From positions 186,001 to 250,000 of the forward strand of contig JALHNH010000003.1 in NCBI GenBank assembly GCA_022843625.1: 64,000 bases of DNA, written 5' to 3'. The stretch comes from Bryobacter sp. (GTDB lineage: Bacteria; Acidobacteriota; Terriglobia; Bryobacterales; Bryobacteraceae). Positions 7,675-13,929 of this stretch are shown in pieces (positions within the stretch are counted from its first letter, which is position 1; each line of letters opens with the position of its first letter). The notes beneath the pieces were generated by a model. That model ran no database searches. It was not told the DNA's origin and saw nothing but the letters and a program-made list of their open reading frames with translations. Both the position numbers and the translations under genes were made by a program.

Positions 7675-7974
7675 ATGATCGATATCGATAAGGACATTCA
7701 TTCATTGAGCGACTTTAAACGCAATACTTCCAGCTTCCTGGACCAGATGCGGGGTAACGGCCATCCGGTTGTACTGACCATCAATGGAAAGGCAGAACTG
7801 GTAGTTCAAGATGCTGCTTCATACCAGAAGTTGCTCGACCGTCTGGACGAGCTGGAATCACTAGAAAGAATCAAGCAAGGACTGGTTGACGTCAAGGCAG
7901 GCCGCGTTACCCCTTTGAAGACGTTTGAAACGGAATTCCGTGCAAAGCGTGCGCTACCAAATCGTCCTCGCTGA
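7675..7974 (+). CDS. Phd/YefM-family antitoxin
   Basis: A 99-residue protein. The start at 7675 has a CAGGAG Shine-Dalgarno sequence 8 bases upstream; a longer reading would run through the operator-like repeat. The N-terminal half has the Phd fold signature, with S-L-S-D-F-K-R-N-T then H-P-V-V-L-T-I-N-G-K-A-E-L-V-V-Q-D and an S-Y-Q-K-L-L helix. The charged C-terminal tail should wrap the toxin. It overlaps the ParE-like toxin by 35 bases, giving coupled translation with antitoxin first. It probably represses its own promoter through the inverted repeat at 7637-7663. Confidence 0.9.
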   Translation: MIDIDKDIHSLSDFKRNTSSFLDQMRGNGHPVVLTINGKAELVVQDAASYQKLLDRLDELESLERIKQGLVDVKAGRVTPLKTFETEFRAKRALPNRPR

Positions 7975-8284
7975 TACCGCAAAATCGGACGCCAACTATA
8001 TTTACGAATGGGTGGTTGAGCGGGCACCGATACGTGGGGCGGAATGGTTTGAAGAACTCATGGATTGCTTGTATTCCCTGGAATTACTGCCCAATCGCTG
8101 CCCTTTGGCGCGAGAAGCAAAAGACGCCCAGCGCTCGATCCGCTGCCTTCATTTCGGCAAACGACGTCACGTTTACCGTATTCTCTATGAAGTCGATGAA
8201 CCTCGAAGGACGGTGTACATTCTTCATATTCGTCATGGTGCGCTACGAGATCTTGATCCTGACCAGATCAGCAACCCCTCATAG
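7940..8284 (+). CDS. RelE/ParE-family toxin
   Basis: About 114 residues from GTG 7940; a TTG at 7925 is the alternative. The fold is ParE/RelE: V-R-Y-Q-I-V-L-A-D-T-A-K-S-D at the start, a long helix with W-F-E-E-L, then C-P-L-A-R-E-A and Y-R-I-L-Y-E-V-D ahead of Y-I-L-H-I-R-H-G. ParE-type members inhibit gyrase and RelE-type members cleave ribosome-bound mRNA. The H-I-R-H-G ending is common to many ParE-like proteins, and the target cannot be settled here. The frame is intact and paired with a plausible antitoxin, so the module looks functional. Confidence 0.88.
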   Translation: MQSVRYQIVLADTAKSDANYIYEWVVERAPIRGAEWFEELMDCLYSLELLPNRCPLAREAKDAQRSIRCLHFGKRRHVYRILYEVDEPRRTVYILHIRHGALRDLDPDQISNPS

Positions 8285-8325
8285 ACGCAGATCAGATTAG
8301 TTGGCCCAAAGAAGTTTGATTTTTA

Positions 8326-8799
8326 TTAGCGGCGGACGAGGTCTCGGAACATTTCGCTGCCTACCAGTTCGTCAGCGGCTTCGGTGAGGGTGCGGAGGCC
8401 GGCGATTGCTTCTTTGCGGCGAGTGGAAGAGAGTCGATTAAGCATGGCGGCGATGAGGTCTGGCTCGAGGACCTTTTGTTTGCGCTTGATGCGTTCGCCA
8501 TCGGGGGTGAGCACGATCATGGTGCGGCGGCCGTCGTTGGGATCTTTTCTTCGGAATACGAAGCCGCCTCGCTCGAGACGATCTAGAGTGAGCGACATTG
8601 TGGATGGAGCAACGCCCAGGTGACGGGCTAGATCGAGGACGGTGATGCCTTCCTCTTTGTCAAGGTATTCGAGAACGTTTGCCTGGTTAGGGCTGATCGC
8701 AGATCGCTTCTTGGGATCGGATACGCTGCGGGCGTGGCAGGCGAAATAGATGCGAACGTAGCACTCTAATACTGTTTCTACGTCAGACTTCGCAATCAT
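8326..8799 (-). CDS. MarR-family transcriptional regulator
   Basis: A 157-residue winged-helix regulator. The recognition region reads I-T-V-L-D-L-A-R-H-L-G-V-A-P-S-T-M-S-L at about 52-70, followed by the wing R-R-K-D-P-N-D-G-R-R-T-M-I-V-L-T at about 83-98, which is the MarR signature. The family represses efflux or catabolic genes and is released by small ligands. It lacks the HxxxH of the zinc-sensing AdcR/ZitR subgroup. It diverges from the SmtB-like zinc repressor across a 133-base spacer, so each could affect the other's promoter, but no MarR-type palindrome is obvious. Confidence 0.88.
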   Translation of the reverse strand: MIAKSDVETVLECYVRIYFACHARSVSDPKKRSAISPNQANVLEYLDKEEGITVLDLARHLGVAPSTMSLTLDRLERGGFVFRRKDPNDGRRTMIVLTPDGERIKRKQKVLEPDLIAAMLNRLSSTRRKEAIAGLRTLTEAADELVGSEMFRDLVRR

Positions 8800-8879
8800 T
8801 GCTATCTAACTATTTCGTACCTTTGGCTAGCTTGTCTATTCAAAATTTTGATGGGGGAGTAGAACTGAATTTTGAGACA

Positions 8880-8907
8880 TTGAGTTGCACTGCAGTTAAA
8901 TTATGAT
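8880..8907 (+). promoter_or_regulatory. Candidate promoter of the zinc cluster
   Basis: A -35-like TTGAGT (8880-8885) and a -10-like TATGAT (8902-8907) are separated by 16 bases. Transcription would begin near 8914, directly against the operator-like repeat at 8917-8932. Inferred from sequence match only. Confidence 0.45.
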
Positions 8908-8916
8908 ACGATTCAG

Positions 8917-8932
8917 TTGAACAGTTATTCAA
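8917..8932. promoter_or_regulatory. SmtB/ArsR-type zinc-sensor operator
   Basis: TTGAACAGTTATTCAA contains the TGAA-N6-TTCA core typical of SmtB/CzrA-family operators. It lies just downstream of a candidate -10 box and ends immediately before the GTG start of the SmtB-like gene, the classical position for self-repression. Zinc binding to the alpha-5 site of the repressor would release it. Confidence 0.7.
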
Positions 8933-9337
8933 GTGAAATTAGCAATCAAGACTGAAGAACCCTGTACCCCGAATGATCCGGAACACCGCAGGCGGCTGGC
9001 TCCGCCGGTGGATGATGCGTCGCTTGAGGCGGCTGCGCGGATTTTTCGTGCGATGGGCGACCCGTCGCGATTGCGGACACTGGCGATGCTGTCGCATGGC
9101 GAAGCCTGTGTCAGCGAGATTGCAGCGGCGACGCGCGAGGAGCTCTCGACGATTTCGCAGAGGCTGCGAGTTTTGCGTAGCGAGAATCTGCTGGTGAGGC
9201 GTCGTCAAGGCAAGCACATTTTGTATTCGCTGGCCGATCAGCACGTGGCGGGGCTAGTGTTTAATGCCCTGGCACATTCGACGGAAAAGGCTGCGCCGGT
9301 GACGGCAGGCAAGAAAGTATTGAAAGGGAAGGAATAG
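8933..9337 (+). CDS. SmtB-like ArsR-family zinc-responsive repressor
   Basis: A 134-residue winged-helix repressor starting at GTG 8933. The DNA-reading helix lies in E-L-S-T-I-S-Q-R-L-R-V-L-R (about 70-82), followed by the wing R-R-R-Q-G-K-H-I-L-Y-S-L. The C-terminal helix holds D102-x-H104 ... H115-x-x-E118, which has the exact spacing of the alpha-5 zinc site of SmtB and its zinc/cobalt-sensing relatives. The alpha-3 site is reduced to G-E-A-C-V-S-E. It should bind the TGAA-N6-TTCA repeat overlapping its own start and derepress the operon when zinc is plentiful. The His-rich protein and Fur-family gene follow within 3 and -23 bases. Confidence 0.88.
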   Translation: MKLAIKTEEPCTPNDPEHRRRLAPPVDDASLEAAARIFRAMGDPSRLRTLAMLSHGEACVSEIAAATREELSTISQRLRVLRSENLLVRRRQGKHILYSLADQHVAGLVFNALAHSTEKAAPVTAGKKVLKGKE

Positions 9338-9339
9338 AT

Positions 9340-9684
9340 ATGGAACATCACGTACACGAAGACCATTCGCACATTCACGGGCCCGGGTGTGGGCATACCG
9401 CAATCGAGCATGAAGGGCACGTCGACTATTTGCATGACGGGCATTTGCACCATCCGCATGAAGGTCACTTTGACGAGCATGTGCTGGCGGTAACGGCACA
9501 GAATCCGGCTGATTGCACCAGCGGACATGAGTGCAGCGGGCACGAAGCCGGGCATGTGCACGGAGCCGACTGCGGGCACGAAGCTGTACCGCATGGCGAT
9601 CACGTGGATTATCTCGTAGATGGCCACCTGCATCACGTACATGACGGACACTGTGACAATCATGGCCCAATCAGCCTCGCCTGA
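9340..9684 (+). CDS. Histidine-rich metal-binding protein with internal duplication
   Basis: A 114-residue protein with 29 His and 5 Cys. A 37-residue unit occurs twice (residues 11-47 and 72-108), each following H-x-H-G-x-x-C-G-H, then H-V-D-Y-L, then D-G-H-L-H-H-x-H-x-G-H. A non-repetitive linker at 48-71 contains two further Cys. There is no signal peptide or membrane segment, so it is probably cytoplasmic. It lies between two metal-responsive regulators with a good ribosome site (GGGAAGGAA), which points to zinc buffering, storage or delivery. I recall similar small His-rich proteins beside zinc regulators in other bacteria but know no tested function. Confidence 0.8.
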   Translation: MEHHVHEDHSHIHGPGCGHTAIEHEGHVDYLHDGHLHHPHEGHFDEHVLAVTAQNPADCTSGHECSGHEAGHVHGADCGHEAVPHGDHVDYLVDGHLHHVHDGHCDNHGPISLA

Positions 9685-10081
9685 GGTGGAAGCCAAATCT
9701 GTGTTGCAGCGCAATACGCGCCAGAAGGCGGCCATCCGCGACGTGTTCGCCGGGATGGACCGCCCTCTGGGGCCTCAAGAGGTGCTTGAGCACGCGGGGA
9801 GCCAGATTCGCGGACTTGGAATTGCTACTGTTTACCGGAACATCAAGGCGCTGGTGGAAGAGGGCTGGCTGACGCCGGTGGATTTGCCAGGTGAGCCATC
9901 GCGCTATGAGATCTCGGGTAAGGGACACCACCATCATTTTCATTGTCAGAACTGCAAGCGGGTATTTGATTTACCGGGGTGCCCGGTGCAGGTGAAACCG
10001 CAACTGCCGGCAGGGTTTGTGGCGACTTCGCACGAGCTGATTTTGTATGGAGAATGTGATGTTTGCGCGAAAGCGCAGTAG
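9662..10081 (+). CDS. Fur-family metalloregulator (Zur-like)
   Basis: About 139 residues from ATG 9662, which overlaps the His-rich gene by 23 bases; longer starts at 9620 or 9641 are possible. The N-terminal winged helix has R-Q-K-A-A-I-R-D-V-F and G-I-A-T-V-Y-R-N-I-K-A-L, the Fur DNA-reading segment. A metal site follows in H-H-H-H-F-H-C, and structural zinc would bind the paired cysteines of C-Q-N-C and C-D-V-C. Fur-family members sense iron, zinc, manganese or peroxide. The operon with an SmtB-like repressor and a His-rich protein favours zinc (Zur), which is an inference. Confidence 0.85.
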   Translation: MAQSASPEVEAKSVLQRNTRQKAAIRDVFAGMDRPLGPQEVLEHAGSQIRGLGIATVYRNIKALVEEGWLTPVDLPGEPSRYEISGKGHHHHFHCQNCKRVFDLPGCPVQVKPQLPAGFVATSHELILYGECDVCAKAQ

Positions 10082-10125
10082 GACTCGGATGAGTCTCGAT
10101 ACACTATTGACTAGACATTTACGAC

Positions 10126-10713
10126 ATGCTGCTTGCTAAAGATTTTGTTGCCTACCTATCGCGCCGCCTCGTGCAGCGTTTAACCCCCACTTTTATCGAC
10201 ACGGCAAACCCGCAGGGGCTTGCGCAACAGATTGGCGATGTCATCATCGAAGATCTGTCAATTGAAGACAAGTTGAACGACGAAGTGCGGGAGATTCTGG
10301 AGCAATATACCGATTACATGCGCAAGGAAGGCGTGTCGTATCAGGATATGTTTCGCAAGATCAAGAGCACGATGGTGACGCAGCGGAAGATTATCCGGGC
10401 TTCCGGCCGGGAGTCCAACGACAACATGAAGCTGTCGCGCGACAAGATCACCGACCTCTCTCATACGATTGCGGCGATGCTGCGCAAGCAGCGTGAGACG
10501 CGGGTGAAGAAGGAACAAAACGAGACGCGGCTTGAGATTGTCAAGACTTTTACCGAAGCGTTGCTGACGGATGAGAAGGCGGACAAAGATGCGCGGGCGA
10601 AGGTATTGAACCAGAAGAAGGGCATTCTGGAAGGCAGCGAAGAATACGACATTCTGCACCGGCGTTATTACTCGGAAGAACTGAAGAAACTGGGTGTAGA
10701 GCTGGACAGCTAA
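10126..10713 (+). CDS. DUF507 family protein
   Basis: A 195-residue, almost entirely helical and highly charged protein. The opening L-A-K-D-F-V-A-Y-L-S-R-R-L-V-Q-R-L and the internal I-E-D-L-S-I-E-D-K-L-N-D-E-V-R-E-I-L segment match DUF507, a soluble family found in Acidobacteriota, Aquificota and deltaproteobacterial groups. No function is known to me. There is no membrane segment. Its stop overlaps the ribokinase start (TAATG), so the two are probably translated from one message. Confidence 0.75.
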   Translation: MLLAKDFVAYLSRRLVQRLTPTFIDTANPQGLAQQIGDVIIEDLSIEDKLNDEVREILEQYTDYMRKEGVSYQDMFRKIKSTMVTQRKIIRASGRESNDNMKLSRDKITDLSHTIAAMLRKQRETRVKKEQNETRLEIVKTFTEALLTDEKADKDARAKVLNQKKGILEGSEEYDILHRRYYSEELKKLGVELDS

Positions 10714-11561
10714 TGCTGCTGGTGGTGGGCAGCCTCAACATGGATCTTGTGGTGAGGTGTGCGAGGACCCCTGTGCCCGGAGAGACGGTGTTGGGGAGCG
10801 GGTTTCAGATGGTGCCGGGCGGCAAGGGAGCGAATCAGGCTCATGCTGCGGCGAGGCTGAGCCACGGACGGGTGTCGATGATTGGGCGGGTGGGGCAGGA
10901 TTTGTTTGGGGTGCGGCTGAAAGAGAATCTGCGGGTTGCGGGCGTGGATGTGAGTGGGGTGTTGGAGGTTGCGGGGGCGGCTACGGGTGTCGCTACGATC
11001 ACGGTGGACGCACGTGGGGAGAATTCAATTGTTGTGGCGGGCGGGGCGAATTTTGTTTGGAATACGGGGGAGCTGGAAGGATTGAGGCCGCGGTTTCGGG
11101 GTGCGCGTTATGTGCTGTTTCAACTGGAGACGCCACTTGAAGTTGTGGGTAAGTTGTTGCGGATGGCCAAGGAGGAAGGTGTGACGACGATTCTCGATCC
11201 GGCGCCGGCGCAGGTGCTGTCGAGGGAGCTGGTAGAAGCGGTGGATTTGTTGACTCCGAATGAGACTGAGGCGCAGGTATTGGGCGAGCTAGGGGCAGGG
11301 AAGAAACTGCTGAAGCTGGGTGCGAAGGGCAGCCGTTTTGGGGAACTTGTGGTACCCGCTATCGGGGTGGATGTTGTCGATACTACTGCGGCTGGGGATA
11401 CTTATAACGCCGCGCTTGCTGTTGGATTGAGTGAAGGGATGGAGATGGAGCGGGCGATGCGATTTGCGAGTGTGGCGGCGGGAATGTCTGTTACGAGGAT
11501 GGGGGCGCAGGCATCGGCTCCGAGCCGTGCTGAGGTGGACACCTACGGTTTGAGCTGGTAG
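10713..11561 (+). CDS. rbsK: Ribokinase (PfkB family)
   Basis: A 282-residue PfkB-family sugar kinase. Motifs are G-S-L-N-M-D-L-V at residues 6-13 (substrate site), G-G-K-G-A-N-Q-A at 37-44, N-E-T-E at 183-186, and the anion-hole/catalytic loop D-T-T-A-A-G-D-T-Y at 223-231 with catalytic D229. It would phosphorylate D-ribose at O5 with ATP. It is somewhat shorter than E. coli RbsK (about 309), with a compact segment after N-E-T-E. No ribose transporter or Rbs repressor is nearby, so the physiological sugar is unproven. It converges with the membrane-protein gene, overlapping it by 19 bases. Confidence 0.85.
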   Translation: MLLVVGSLNMDLVVRCARTPVPGETVLGSGFQMVPGGKGANQAHAAARLSHGRVSMIGRVGQDLFGVRLKENLRVAGVDVSGVLEVAGAATGVATITVDARGENSIVVAGGANFVWNTGELEGLRPRFRGARYVLFQLETPLEVVGKLLRMAKEEGVTTILDPAPAQVLSRELVEAVDLLTPNETEAQVLGELGAGKKLLKLGAKGSRFGELVVPAIGVDVVDTTAAGDTYNAALAVGLSEGMEMERAMRFASVAAGMSVTRMGAQASAPSRAEVDTYGLSW

Positions 11562-13144
11562 ACGCGGAAGGCAGGTGAGGCGTAGACGGCTGGGAGGTCT
11601 TCGGCCGGGACGTCTTTGGTGAAAACGAGGTGGGTGATTCCACGCTCGCGGAGGTTGTTGTAGTCGAGCGTGGGGTGGCCAGGGGCGAGGAGTTGTGACC
11701 AGCGTTCCCACCAGATTTCAGCGTATTGAGGAAAGTAATTTACCTGGCCTCCTTGTTTCCAGCAGACGTAGACGGACCTGGTGGCTTTGGCTCGGAAGAT
11801 TCCGGGTTCGATGCGGCGGCCGAGATCGGGGAAAAAGAAGTTCGCTTCGGTGGGTGTTTTTTGTTTAGCCCAGGTGGCAAGATCGTCGAGGGCGGGTGAG
11901 CCGACAGGCTTGAAGGCGCGAGCATTGAGGGCTTCGCCGAAAAGGAGCGCGAGGCTAAAGGTGGCGAGCCAGGCGTATTCGCGGCGCGGCCATTTGCTTG
12001 CGATGAAGATTGATATCGCGATGAGCGCGAGGAGGATGGCCTGATTGGGAATTGCCGTTGCGGGAAGGTCGAGGATATCACCCCGGAGGGAAAGACTGAG
12101 CGGTACGAAAAGCCAGGCGATAGCTCGGAGCCACTTGCCTTCCTTTAGATCTTGAGCGGCGGCGATGGTGCCGAGCCATTGGCAGAAGAGGTGGCAGTAA
12201 AGGAGGGCGCGCATGGGCTGGATTTGTGGGAAGAGGGCCCAGCCGAGTTGTTCGAGCAGGAGCCAGGAAAGTGGCATCGTGGCGAGGCCGATGAGCGGGA
12301 TGAGGCGGAAGTAGGGTTGGACAGCCGTTGGTAGCAGAGTGCGGATGCGGAAGAAGGCTGCTGTGGCCAGGGCGCCTGTGAGGAAAAACTGGAGCCAGTA
12401 GCGGGTGGGCCACAGAGAGAGCCAATTGTATGGGGCGCGGATTTGTTGGATTGCGCGGTGTTTTTCGGTGATGAGGCTGAAGAAGGGTTGGGCTTCGACT
12501 ACGCCTTGTTGCCGATCGGCAAGGAGGAAAAGCAGCAGGGCTGCCGAGGCGGTGAAGGCGAGGTGTCGCCAGTGTTTTGAGAGGAGGGCTATGGCAAGGA
12601 TGGGCCAGACGGCTGGGGCGTGGTAAAGGAAGGCGAGGGCAAGACTGGCGGCGGAGATGTTGGTGTAGCCGCGCGCGAGTGCGCCGAGTGAGGCAACGAT
12701 AAGGGGGACGGCAAATCCCCGAGGGACGGGTTCAAATTCGGTTGTGATGATGGCAGGGCCGTAGACGAAGGCTCCAAGCCAGAGGATGCTGCTGGTGAGG
12801 ACGCTGGCAGCGGTGGAGAGGCCTGCGGCGCGAGCGAGCCAGAAGGCGCCCCAAAGCCCGACCCAGCGGAAGAAGAATTGTTGGGACAGGAGGGCAGTTT
12901 GGAAGTCCAGGTTTAGTAGGTTTGCGAGCGCCAGTGTGACTTCGTCGTAAATGGTGTAGCTGAGGTGGGCCCCTGAGAGGATGAGTTCGCCCGGGTAGAG
13001 GCTTGGGTTGCGAAGATGCTCAAAGAGCGGAATGTAGATCTGGGTATCGCTCAGCAGGAAGCTATGGCCGGGGAAGGAATAGAGGCCTAGGGCAGCGAGC
13101 ACTGCAAAGACAGCGCTGAGCAGGCAGGACTCGCGCCAGTTCAT
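11543..13144 (-). CDS. Polytopic membrane protein, GT-C-like topology
   Basis: A 533-residue protein with about ten to twelve hydrophobic segments, beginning with one at about 9-26. The C-terminal soluble domain contains D-Y-N-N-L-R-E-R-G-I-T-H-L-V-F-T-K-D. Large first-loop regions plus a periplasmic tail are reminiscent of GT-C glycosyltransferases or of DUF6798-like proteins, but I cannot identify a catalytic DxD or equivalent. It overlaps the TPR gene by 4 bases, with the TPR gene upstream in the same operon. Function unknown. Confidence 0.6.
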   Translation of the reverse strand: MNWRESCLLSAVFAVLAALGLYSFPGHSFLLSDTQIYIPLFEHLRNPSLYPGELILSGAHLSYTIYDEVTLALANLLNLDFQTALLSQQFFFRWVGLWGAFWLARAAGLSTAASVLTSSILWLGAFVYGPAIITTEFEPVPRGFAVPLIVASLGALARGYTNISAASLALAFLYHAPAVWPILAIALLSKHWRHLAFTASAALLLFLLADRQQGVVEAQPFFSLITEKHRAIQQIRAPYNWLSLWPTRYWLQFFLTGALATAAFFRIRTLLPTAVQPYFRLIPLIGLATMPLSWLLLEQLGWALFPQIQPMRALLYCHLFCQWLGTIAAAQDLKEGKWLRAIAWLFVPLSLSLRGDILDLPATAIPNQAILLALIAISIFIASKWPRREYAWLATFSLALLFGEALNARAFKPVGSPALDDLATWAKQKTPTEANFFFPDLGRRIEPGIFRAKATRSVYVCWKQGGQVNYFPQYAEIWWERWSQLLAPGHPTLDYNNLRERGITHLVFTKDVPAEDLPAVYASPAFRVYQLKP

Positions 13145-13806
13145 TGAGCCGGGGTCTTCTCGAGTTGTGTTTTGGCCCAGATTCGCTTGGGGTTGAGTTC
13201 CAGGGCTTTGGCCAAAGATTTGCGGGCCTCGGCGTTTTTGCCTGCCTTACGAAGGGCAATGCCGCGCCAGAGGTGGGCGTCGGCGAGTTTCGGGTTGAGC
13301 TCCAGGGCTTTGTCGAAGTCGCTGATGGCTTTGTCGATACCGCCGCCGAAGGAGGGGGGAAGGTAATAGTTACCCACGCCGCGGGAGAGCCAATTGCCGG
13401 GAGATTTGGGATTGAGTTCGATGGCTTTGGCAACTTCATCCATGGCGCAGCGACCGTATTTAAGCCCTGCGAAAACGTTGGCCGGGATGATCTGGCCGCA
13501 GAGGGTGCCGAGGATGCGGTGGTATTCGGCATTGCCGGCCTGGGCGGCGATGGCTTTGCGGGCGGGTTCGATGCCTGCTTCGGCTGCGGCTGCACTGGCT
13601 TTTTTGTCGCCTTTTTCCATGGCGACTTCGGCTTCAAAACTACGGGCGATGGCGAGGTCGTAGTTGGATTTGGCATCGCTGGCTGGTTTAGCTGCGGCTG
13701 CGGAGAGCTTGGCAATCTGGGCTGATAAGGCTGCGGAGTCCTGACGGTCGCGGGCTTCCTCGAGGATGCCTGCGTTTAGTGCGGCGAATAACAAAATCCA
13801 GATCAT
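13141..13806 (-). CDS. Exported tetratricopeptide-repeat protein
   Basis: A 221-residue protein with a short N-terminal hydrophobic leader (MIWILLFAALNAG). It has at least three TPR-like helical pairs, the clearest ending in A-I-E-L-N-P-K-S-P, A-L-E-L-N-P-K-L-A and A-L-E-L-N-P-K-R-I at 34-residue spacing in the C-terminal half. TPR arrays mediate protein-protein contacts. It is likely periplasmic or membrane-attached and cotranscribed with the polytopic protein downstream, whose start overlaps its stop. Confidence 0.72.
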   Translation of the reverse strand: MIWILLFAALNAGILEEARDRQDSAALSAQIAKLSAAAAKPASDAKSNYDLAIARSFEAEVAMEKGDKKASAAAAEAGIEPARKAIAAQAGNAEYHRILGTLCGQIIPANVFAGLKYGRCAMDEVAKAIELNPKSPGNWLSRGVGNYYLPPSFGGGIDKAISDFDKALELNPKLADAHLWRGIALRKAGKNAEARKSLAKALELNPKRIWAKTQLEKTPAQ

Positions 13807-13833
13807 TGCCTATATTCTACCCGCCGACGGGCC

Positions 13834-13847
13834 GATAGCTAGCTATC
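13834..13847. repeat. 14-base perfect palindrome in a divergent promoter region
   Basis: GATAGCTAGCTATC is a perfect palindrome in the 123-base spacer between the leftward TPR gene (start 13806) and the rightward NHL gene (start 13930). Position and symmetry suggest an operator, but no regulator is known. Confidence 0.35.
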
Positions 13848-13929
13848 CGGCGAGTCTTTGATTTTCTGAGATGATAGAAAAGGTAGAAACGGACTCTCCC
13901 CGCGTCTGTCCTACAGAGGAAGATATCTA

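Noticed and set aside
8326..8799. MarR gene as an AdcR/ZitR-type zinc sensor of the adjacent zinc cluster
   Set aside because: The histidine ligands of AdcR (HxxxH late in the protein) are not present.
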